Below are positions 21,901-29,959 of a stretch of 64,000 bases of DNA, piece by piece. Numbering within the stretch: the first letter of the stretch is position 1; each line of letters begins with the position of its first letter. The notes under the pieces are model-generated. The model had not been told where the DNA came from, ran no database searches, and saw only the letters and a list, made by a program, of their open reading frames with translations. The position numbers were made by a program, and so were the translations under genes. Source of the stretch: Antedon mediterranea (Eukaryota > Echinodermata > Crinoidea > Comatulida > Antedonidae); contig NC_092679.1 of the NCBI RefSeq assembly GCF_964355755.1, forward strand, positions 10,284,932 to 10,348,931, written 5' to 3'.

Positions 21901-22329
21901 AGTTATCTTTAAGTCTGTTTACAAGTATATTGTGATCTACCGTGTCGAAGGCTGCGGATAAATCTAGAAGTACCAGTATCAACACACGACCCTTCCTGCA
22001 GGATATCAGTTTTAAGCTTTAACAGTGCTGTCTCTGTACTAAATTTGGGTTTGTAAGCAGATTGTAACGGCTTCATGAGGTCGTTTTCAATACAATAATT
22101 ATTAAAAGCACTCAAGATTGGCCTTTCAATTAGTTTTCCAAGAGTTGGAAAATTTGAGACAGGTCGGAAATTTGCCAAAACATTCTTAGACTTTGTGGAA
22201 AAACACCCGATATGTATGAACTATTTACTTTAACACTTATCGGAAAACTTTAAACATCTGGGTCTATACCATAGAAAAGCAATTTAGTAATTAAAATGAT
22301 TTACACATTTTAATCTTGCGTTTATTTTA

Positions 22330-22530
22330 ATTTAATTGCAGGCCTAATATAAGGGCAAATAAAACTCTCAGATCAGGAGGCAAAAGGCCGGGTGGAAAAA
22401 GGCCTGGTGGCAAAAGGCCGGGTGCCAAAAACCAGAGTGGCAAAATGGACTGGGTGGAAATGGGCCGTTGTCGAAATACCGGGCGAAAGGCTGGCAAAAG
22501 GCCAGGTGGCAACCGGCCGGAACCTATGTA
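22330..22530. repeat. Minisatellite related to 7630-7905, inverted
   Basis: At least seven variants of 'GGCAAAAGGCCGGGTGG' are spaced 17-19 bp apart. It is the reverse complement of the array at 7630-7905, and each array lies near copies of the 'AAACATTTTAG...ATTGGTTT' satellite word. Confidence 0.7.
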
Positions 22531-22544
22531 CTACTCACTATGCT

Positions 22545-22880
22545 AATTAAAGTTCAGGTGGGACATACACTGACCTATGACCCTTTCTTAAGGGGTCATG
22601 GTACAGGATTTGGCACTTTACGTTTTCTCAGTTGGTTAAACTTACTTATTGTACTTTCCAAGGTTTCATCGATGTACGTGATCATGCTACTTTTAATGAC
22701 CACTAATTAATTACTTTCTTAAGCAGATTGGATACAGGGGAGTTGATACTTAAGAATGATAGATCTTCAATTAAACTCTAAAAATAAACATTTTAGCATT
22801 GGTTTTACATGTGTACTCATTATTTTAATTAAGTCCGGGTGGGACTTAATTAAGGGGTCATGGTACAGGATTTGTATATG
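22545..22880 (-). repeat. Inverted copy of the 279-bp satellite
   Basis: 'TTAAGGGGTCATGGTACAGG', 'GATCTTCAATTAAACTCTAA' and 'AAATAAACATTTTAGCATTG' are reverse complements of words in the 5190-5990 array. A little more than one unit is present. Confidence 0.75.
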
Positions 22881-23200
22881 AAAAGTATATTATTATATGT
22901 CAACCAGAGCTATGCTCACTGAACCGTAAGAATGAGTTAGTCTCTACTTGTAGACATAGGAAAAAATTCTTACTAAATTGCAGATCCAAATAGTTTATCT
23001 AAAACAATAGGCTATTGTATACGACTTCCTGATGACTCACTTCTATTAAGTACTGTGTCACTTATGTTTTATATTTCACCTGAAGAGTGCGGCCAGCTAC
23101 ATGCTGGCCGTACAAAACAAATTTGTAGTGATTAAAACAATGAAGTAACCAAGTTTTCTGCTGTTATTTTATTTATACATAAATATATATATATTTATAG

Positions 23201-23545
23201 ATCACCGGGCGGTTTCGAATTAATGTTCATTGCCTAATGTGTTTATATATATAAAAGTATCTCTTCGGAGATCCCGCCTCGTGAATAAAAATACTGAAAG
23301 ATGAGGGCGTATCAATTTGATCTCTGGTGCGCGTGCGTACAACTGAGGACTAGTGCTGTTCCGCCGTACCACGGTTAGGACATCTGCATATCAAGCAGGC
23401 GGTCCGAGTTCGAGCCTCGGTTGGGGCGACTTTTTCTCATTCTCACAGATTTCCTCATCTTTATCGTTTCAAATTAATTAATAAAATTTCAGTATATCAC
23501 CGAGCGGTTTGGAATTAATGTTCATTGCTTAATGTGTTTATATAT
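23201..23545 (+). repeat. Direct repeats flanking a tRNA-like sequence
   Basis: 'ATCACCGGGCGGTTTCGAAT' followed by TAATGTTCATTGCCTAATG (23201) recurs as 'ATCACCGAGCGGTTTGGAAT' (23496), an offset of 295 bp, and both run into TATATATA tracts. The interval may be one unit of a SINE or retro-element tandem. Confidence 0.65.
23355..23432 (+). tRNA. tRNA-like sequence, probable pseudogene
   Basis: Box A-like 'CCGTACCACGGTTAGGA' and Box B 'GAGTTCGAGCC' are correctly spaced. The T arm (CCGAG-TTCGAGC-CTCGG) and an anticodon arm (CTGC-ATATCAA-GCAG) fold, with anticodon ATC if the loop is read canonically. The acceptor arms GCTGTTCC and GGGGCGAC pair with a mismatch and several G-T pairs, and TTTTT follows. 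The unusual anticodon and weak acceptor make a working tRNA unlikely. Confidence 0.4.
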
Positions 23546-23559
23546 ATATAAAATATATG

Positions 23560-24400
23560 CCAAAATTTGGGCAGTCACCTTTGCGGCAAATCTTGCAAAA
23601 CTTGTTCATTGGTTGATTCTACTGAAAAATTTTAGAGTAACCAAACTGGCCGCATTTTTCGGATAAGACAATCAATTAATTGTCTAACCAAAAACGTCAT
23701 TTATCTCATATACTGTAATATTTGTGGCAAACAGTACGTCGGAGAAACAAAAAACACTCTCCGTATGAGAATGACACAACATAGATCAGCTATCAAAACA
23801 TTAAAGCTTGATCAACCTGTAGCCGAACATTTTAATTCAGCTGGTCACTCGATTGCAAATTTCAGAGTTATTGCAATAGATCACGATGTCAAATGGAGCG
23901 ACAAAACTCGCAAAGACAAAGAAAACCACTGGGAATTACTACTTAAAACCACAAAACCTTTTGGACTTAACATTAGGAACATACTCCCAGATCGGTAAAA
24001 TTATTCCATTGACTACCAAAATTTAAGTTTCAATATTAACCACCATTTTAGCTTTTTTAGTTCCATTCCAAATTTTTTTTTTTTTCTACCAAGCTACCTT
24101 CATTGTTTTCTACTCTTATTCAGTCTCCACCCACTATTCAACACGCTGTTTCTATTGTTATATTTCTTTCCACCCAGGCAGTACTTGCCAACTCATATGC
24201 TATGACTTTATCCAAATTCCCTCACTTGCACTGATGAAGGGCTAGTGTTGCCCGAAAGCTCTGCTAACTTTCTGGCTGTTTACTTTATCGTTTTGATTTA
24301 GCTTTTCGCTTTTTTTTTTTGTATCTCCATTGAGATCCAGCCACTGATGCCCACAGCATTGTCATTTTTTTCAGTAATTTGCCTTCGGATTTATATATAT
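23560..24400 (+). pseudogene. Penelope-like element: GIY-YIG endonuclease end and 3' region
   Basis: The reading begins with a Cys motif (CGKSCKTCSLV) near 23582. After a frameshift it is open to 23998 with NCLTKNVIYLIYCNICGKQY and VGETKNTLRMRMTQHR, the GIY-YIG nuclease core of Penelope-like elements. It ends LNIRNILPDR. The RT is absent (5' truncation). The 3' region holds a hammerhead-like motif (24231-24257) and ends in a TA microsatellite at about 24395. Partial tandem copies follow at 24400-24449 and 26060-26180, as often seen for this class. Confidence 0.8.
24231..24275 (+). ncRNA. Hammerhead-ribozyme-like motif in the Penelope-like 3' region
   Basis: CTGATGA (24231-24237), a stem GGGC/GCCC around TAGTGTT, and GAAA (24254-24257) form the conserved core arrangement CUGAUGA-stem II-GAAA. 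Penelope-like elements are known to carry hammerhead motifs. Stem III and the cleavage triplet were not confirmed, and there is an unpaired A at the base of stem II, so activity is uncertain. Other copies: 26066-26092 (plus), 26121-26147 (minus), 44312-44338 (plus). Confidence 0.5.
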
Positions 24401-24449
24401 ATATATATGACGTTATACTATGACTTTATCCAAATTCCCTCACTTGCAC

Positions 24450-26059
24450 CAAAGATAGTGTAGTAGGAAGATGTTACACTTCCTATTCGTTCAATGCAAA
24501 TAAAAGCGAGACAACATGGAGCTAAATTTAAAGGGCGCCTCGCACGTCGAGTAGGGATACGGAAGGTTATTGTATAGGAAATAGGCTATATAACAGAAGA
24601 ATAATATGACTGTAAAATTAAGATTTAATACGAATTAATATATAAAATGTACTGTTATCTTTATAGAAAGTGCAAATGAATCATATTTTTATGTTTTGGA
24701 ATACAAATTTGTGTTTCAATTACCTGGAATTGTTTAGGTACCTGGAATATCTACCATATTTTATTTCTTTTATTTTAATGTTTTTATTTGCAAATCAACT
24801 TACCTTTTAAAAAATTATTATTTACATTTAATTGTTAACATTGGACAGAGATAAAGAATGTATACCTAGCTTTAGAAACACTTTTTTATCAGAGTGAATA
24901 AATATATTAGGGGCCTATTAGTGGTAATAATAATAGGCCTACAATGTGTATGCCTATATAATAATCGATTACGTATGGTTTATTTCTAAATGGGTAATAA
25001 AAGAGAATAGGTAGTATGGCATGTGTAATCAATCAATCAATCTCTATTGTAATCAATAATATTAATTATTATACAAATAGTCGTCTATAAGGGGAAACAT
25101 ATACAATGAATACGGTACCAGTAGGCCGCAACATTCAATAGGAATTTAGGACTACGGGTATGTTTTTTTTACTTAATTATTGTTAATTATCTATTAATTT
25201 AAATAATTTAATAATAACTAATTATTATATTATGCTTGTAACACTCCGAACTTTCGTGCATTCATCGTAAAGTTGCCATGATTATGTAATGCCTAACATT
25301 ATCGATAATAATATAAGCCGATGAGTTCATCATTAATATTGGTAAGGTATATCAAAGAAAAAAATATCCGTGGGGAGGCCTACTTTAGCCCCTTTTATTA
25401 TACTACCCTTACAAAAAATGTTCTGTAGAATCTATATATAGAAGTTTTAGAATTCTATATTAATCTATAGAAACAAATAATTTCTACCTACCCCTAGAGT
25501 TTTTAGAAATTGCTGTATAGAAAATATTGAAATTGCAGAAGAATTGCTATCATTTATTCATAAATCATATATTGTTTGCCAACAACAATACTGTAAAATT
25601 TGCATTATGACTTCAGACTTGACTGGGGTTTACCAAGATGAGTAAGAGTTTTTATGGGTACGGGTTGGTTTGGGTACGAGATGACCAGCATCCATTCATG
25701 ATTGCGTCTACACAGAGGCGCGCGTGAGCCTCCTCCTGATCCTAGCTCAGTGTTTACAGTCATGTCATTCCAAAACTCACTCCAAATAAATGTATTAACA
25801 ATTAAAAAGATCCAAAAACAGTATGAAAACATCATATTAATTTTTAACTTTGTATAATAAAAAAAAAAAAAGAAGTTTTATGTTTTTTGTGGCTTATTTT
25901 TACAATTTATTGCCGAAAACACCATTTTCGTTGGGATTTGCCATTGCGCTCCTCATCTTTCAGATTCGTCTATCCCTACTCGTCGTGAGAGGCGCCCTAT
26001 CTCGAGCGGTTCTCTAATTTTTGAGCGAAGTGTAACATCTTCCTACTACACTATCTTTG
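24450..26059. mobile_element. 1,610-bp non-autonomous DNA transposon with perfect 31-bp TIRs
   Basis: The left end CAAAGATAGTGTAGTAGGAA (continuing GATGTTACACT) is exactly repeated in inverse at the right end. A second inverted block lies inside ('AGGGCGCCTCGCACGTCGAG' against 'CGTGAGAGGCGCCCT'). The 7-bp CTTGCAC is duplicated at 24443-24449 and 26060-26066, and removing the element restores 'CTCACTTGCACTGATGAAGG' of the Penelope-like element. No transposase ORF. The TIR and 7-bp duplication suggest a P- or hAT-like mover; I cannot decide. A decayed relative of its terminus lies at about 28373-28430. Confidence 0.9.
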
Positions 26060-26064
26060 CTTGC

Positions 26065-26148
26065 ACTGATGAAGGGCTAGTGTTGCCCGAAAAGTAAACA
26101 GCCAGAAAAGTTAGCAGAGCTTTCGGGCAACACTAGCCCTTCATCAGT
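26065..26148. repeat. Head-to-head inverted pair of hammerhead-like motifs
   Basis: The 28-bp arm ACTGATGAAGGGCTAGTGTT (continuing GCCCGAAA) at 26065-26092 is perfectly inverted at 26121-26148, with a 28-bp loop. It joins the plus-strand Penelope-like 3' end to a minus-strand copy, whose sequence continues to about 26180 ('AAATCCAAAGGCAAATGACTG'). Confidence 0.85.
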
Positions 26149-26179
26149 GCATATATATAAATCCAAAGGCAAATGACTG

Positions 26180-27106
26180 GAAAAAAAATGATAATTAATT
26201 AATTAATTAATTAATAATTAATATTAATAATCATAGGGAATGGGGATAGTAATTTAAGAGGGTAATTCGAGATTTATATGATGAAATGAATTGAATAATA
26301 TTGTAAAGTGTAACGATGATGCAAGTATACGTATAGGGGAATTAGGGTAGAGTGTATTTGGAATAGAAGTAATTATTTATTTATTGTTGTAATCATTTAT
26401 TTGTTTATTGTATTTAATCGGGTTTTGAGTATTAGGAAAGGGGTAAAGGCCATCTCTAGAGATAATTGAGGGAGTAAAGGGAAGATATTTATGTGTTTAT
26501 TGTTAACGGGTATTTATTTATTAGATGTTATTGAATGGTTAAATGTGAAACTTCATATGAATGCTCGTTTGAGCCTGAGGTATAAATGTTTAAAAGAAAA
26601 GGGAAAAAAAATAATTAAAATAACGATAGAAGCTCTTGAAGTAATTGGTAATTGTTTTCTGTATAACTAAATTGGCAAGGTTTCGTGACACTGAGGACTC
26701 TTGGGCAGTATCATAGGAATATTTGGTAATACAATGTCACACGTTGTTCACATGATATCTCAATATCATATACCATAACCGAACCCTTAACCTAACCGTA
26801 GCCTATTTAAAAGTATATCATCTTTATCTAGTCCACCCACACGCCCTTAAAATACGAAAAGATATTAACATTCAGTGAATTATTTCTATTTTATATCACT
26901 GTGCTCCACTGGCGCCAAATTGGGTCCACTTGAGCACAGTGTATTAGTATACGAAAATATATTAAAATGGTTGGGTTTGTGATGTCATTTTTGCTTAGGC
27001 TCGGGGTTTTAGGCTATCGAATTGTAAAATTATACTACAAATGTTTTACAGTATTTCCATTATCCTCAGGAAGGCATTTGGGGATATATAGATATGGATA
27101 CACATA
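26180..27106. other. AT-rich sequence with an (AATT)n tract and a foldback motif
   Basis: An (AATT)n tract lies at about 26192-26222. At 26901-26943 a 43-bp foldback CACTGTGCTC...GAGCACAGTG is flanked by 'ATTTCTATTTTATAT' and 'GAAAATATATTAAAATG'. An inverted relative is at 28612-28760. No gene seen. Confidence 0.55.
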
Positions 27107-27412
27107 CGTGATGGTGTAATGGTAATATCGGACTAGCATGTGATAGGCATGGGTTCGAGGTTATCTGTACCATACTAATTGCATCCTTAGGCAAGATGCT
27201 TTACTCTCATTGCCTCGTCCTTCGGATGGAATGTAAAGCCGTTGAACCCGTGTACTTAACAGTGCACGTTAAAGAACTTGGTACACTATTCGAAAAAAGA
27301 GTAGGGGATCGTCTCCCGGTGTGCTGCACTGTTGGCTACCGTGGGTCCGTGAAGGGCCTAATCCGAATTTCCTCAGTTTCCAGTTAAGCTTGAGGACAAA
27401 AAATATAAATAC
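27107..27412 (+). repeat. tRNA-derived SINE (type 2)
   Basis: The head has 'GATGGTGTAATGGTAATATC' (Box A-like) and 'GGGTTCGAGGTT' (Box B-like). The body shares 'GTGCACGTTAAAGAAC', 'TTCGAAAAAAGAGTAGGGG' and 'CCCGGTGT' with type 1 SINEs (8229, 50330), although the heads differ. The 3' part reads 'GGGCCTAATCCGAATTTCCT'. An ORF at 27196-27387 is a SINE artefact. Confidence 0.75.
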
Positions 27413-27668
27413 CTTTACCTTTTATGAAAATTATAATTAACACCCAGAATAAAGCGTGCCATCTTATTCTGATTAACTTGCAATTTACGTTTAAGACATT
27501 TATTTAGATTGGAATACCAAGAACAGGCACCATATTTAAAAAAAAATTTACAATTAAAATTAAAGTTTATTTTTTTATTCTGACTTGTTTAGCCACCACT
27601 GATTGTGAGGGCGTTTGTTGTATGAGAGAATGTATCTGGTGGGTGAAAATCTGTGAAAATACCATATA

Positions 27669-27727
27669 TGACTCTGTGGTCTAGTGGTATGATACTCGCC
27701 CTGTAAGGTTGTCCCGAATCCCGCCAG
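27669..27727 (+). tRNA. Truncated tRNA-like sequence
   Basis: 'CTGTGGTCTAGTGGTATGAT' is a good Box A and D arm, followed by an anticodon-like loop CCCTGTAAG (TGT if read canonically). The variable and T-arm region is shortened ('GTCCCGAATCCCGCCAGAA') so no full cloverleaf forms, although a T-run follows. Best read as a pseudogene or SINE head. Confidence 0.4.
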
Positions 27728-28129
27728 AAACATTTTTTCATACGACTAAAAAGTACGGAACTTTCGACAATGAACTATGCTCCACGCGATTATGAGATCA
27801 TGTTCCGAATATGAGCACTGTTTCTATCATTTACAGTATGATTTTTATATGTTTATATATATTATGTCCGCACCAGGCTCTGAGTCGATCACAGTCATAT
27901 GACACTATTTGAAATAATGAAAAATGTTTGTAGGGAGAATGAATGTAATAAGCGGGAAATAATAGTTATGCCTATACTGATGACATACATGCATTATCAT
28001 CATGTTATACCTTATAAATTAAAGAAATAATTCAAATTATTAAGGAAAAAACATCTATATTATTCTATAATATATAATATTATTTCCTTTATTGTTATTT
28101 TTACTATTAAGAATACTATTTGATTTGTG

Positions 28130-28430
28130 TATTTTGGCAAAGCATAGCGCCATCAATTTGCGTATTTTGGCAAAATTCTTGCGTATTTTGGCATGATGCT
28201 CACCAACCCCACTCGTTATTTCTGGGTATTTCAATTTGGCGCGCCATACCTGGAGCCGAAATGATCATGCTATATTTTGTCCTTTTTGGAGTTTCATGAA
28301 TTTGGTCGTTCAATAACCGGCGGCCGAAATGATTGGCGGCCGAAATGCACTCTGACGGTTTCTATCATCCCTACTCTCGTCGGGGGCGGGCGCGCTCTAA
28401 ATTTTTTAATAGAAAAAGGGTGACATCATC
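28130..28430. repeat. Short tandem words and a decayed transposon terminus
   Basis: 'TGCGTATTTTGGCA' recurs at about 28130, 28158 and 28181, and 'GGCGGCCGAAATG' twice at about 28320-28346. 'ATCCCTACTCTCGTCGGGGG' near 28376 resembles the inner terminal block of the 24450-26059 transposon. Confidence 0.5.
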
Positions 28431-29959
28431 GGGATATTCCCAGTGAGCTGTAAGCCGAAAGCTAGAGGGCGCACTCCAGACTAAAAAGTCCAACACAGAG
28501 AGGTATATTCAGAGCGTCAATTCGACGATCGAGCATTCTCTACTTCTACGGAGCGCCATTTATGCCTTTATTTACTTCCGAAATAGTACTGCGGTAAATG
28601 GTCCAGTGGACCAAATTTAGCATGGTGGAGCACAGTGATATAAAATAGAAATAAGTCACTAATTTTAATATCTTTTCGTATGTTAATACACTGTGCTCAA
28701 GTGGACACAATTTGGCGCCAGAGAGGAGCACAGTAATATGAAATAGAAAAAGTCACTGCATTTTAATATATTTTCGTATTTTAATACATTCGGAAAGGCT
28801 ACGCTAGTGCGTTTTACGCTGTACTACGGACGCTAAAATAATGATATCGATCTTCACAAAGATGGCCTAGAAATTGGACGAGCAAAACTAATATTTTCGG
28901 GATAGGTACGACCCAATTGACTAGCTTTTAGAAAACTGTATCGGCTGCCAAGGGTCGCTGTCATTGATAAAAATAAATAAATGTTGATTTGATTTAAGTT
29001 TAGAGCGAATGATTTTCGTATGTATTTCCGACTGTTGTGCTCTTTCTCTATTTCAAGTAATAAAAACAATAGTAGCCAGAATGCGCCCTCTCTTGTTGGG
29101 AGTGAAAATACGGAGATAAAATGTTCTAGCGCCGCCATCGCTAAGAGAAAAAAGCTAATACGCATGCGTAAGCAAGAATTTTTCGTCTTAAGACATAATT
29201 TGCTGTCCTCTAGAGTTTAATTTTGCGCATGTGCAAAGTAAAATTTACCTAAGACAATTTTTCTGCTAAGACATTGCTAAGACGGTTTGATAAATAAGAT
29301 TAAGTTATTTGCTTAAGCACTTCTTAAATATTTCAGCTTAAGCAAAAATATAAGCAAATATTGATAAATGCCAACCCTGGTATATAAGTTCAATATCGGT
29401 TACTTTATCCGTAATGCAAAAGAAAAATTAGTTTTAAAAATATTTCAAACTTGGTATACAGTATAAGACCACATAAATTACAACACATATTCTTGTAAAA
29501 GCACACAATGTTTTTATAAAATAAAATATAATTTATTGTTAATCGCAATAGAATGACAACTTTCTTGGTTATCTAGCAATTTTTTGTATACGAGGATCAT
29601 ATAGAATGCGTTCGCGTTTATACGCTTAAACGCGCTGCGTTGCGTATCGTTCTCAAAAAGATAGGCTCAACACAGGCGTAGTAGTGCGTACTGCGTAGGG
29701 CATATCTGATTGGTGGTGAATCTGCGATAACATTAAAAGATTGCCATCCAGCCTTCGGCTATTACAGATCACTGGGTTATCCACATCATCCTGGCCTTTT
29801 AAATATAATATGTTATAAATAAGTTCTTTGCCTAGGCTATACACCACCCTTAGTTAGCCAACACTCTATTTTTGTTGCCGCCGTAGTCCATCATTTGTTG
29901 TGTTTTGTGTTGTTGTTGTTGGTTGTTGTGTAGGCCTACTATTACTAGGCATAATAATA

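Larger units (their letters stand above)
16444..21904 (+). mobile_element. Helentron/Helitron-like non-autonomous element (outer), itself interrupted
   Basis: The 5' end has AGGTGATCATTT (16444-16455) and the 3' end has its exact reverse complement AAATGATCACCT (21859-21870). The latter is followed by a hairpin AATTCGTCA-AAG-TGACGAATT (21873-21893) and a CTAG end (21899-21902). Subterminal inverted repeats plus a 3' hairpin and CTRR end are features of Helitron-like, particularly Helentron-type, elements. The site is defined by the interrupted LINE: 'CCATAGTTATC' split within AGTT. No Rep/helicase gene is present. A second element of the same family fills 16508-20438. Assignment to Helentrons is inference from structure. 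Confidence 0.75.
15310..22205 (-). pseudogene. CR1/L2-like LINE reverse transcriptase, split by a 5.46-kb insertion
   Basis: Two parts make one minus-strand RT: 22205-21903 (ANFRPVSNFPTLGKLIE, then PLQSAYKPKFSTETALLKLK, LVLLDLSAAFDTVDHNIL) and 16443-15402 (YGVIGNASNWIKTYVEDRYC, GVPQGSTISPTLF, LYADDTQLY, RLDYCNSLFVGM, LHWLPVESRITFKVLLHVYN). The YADD box is intact; a stop follows it and frameshifts occur near 21985 and 16220. Joining across the insertion restores the frame at RLKD-NYGVIG. The 3' end has an (ATT)n microsatellite tail at 15310-15330, usual for this LINE group. The 5' end is truncated near 22205. Confidence 0.85.

Noticed and set aside
16444-21904. Considered as a CRISPR-like or regulatory hairpin array because of repeated 20-bp hairpins
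   Set aside because: The hairpins are single 3' ends of a dispersed element family in a eukaryotic genome; there are no spacers or regular array.
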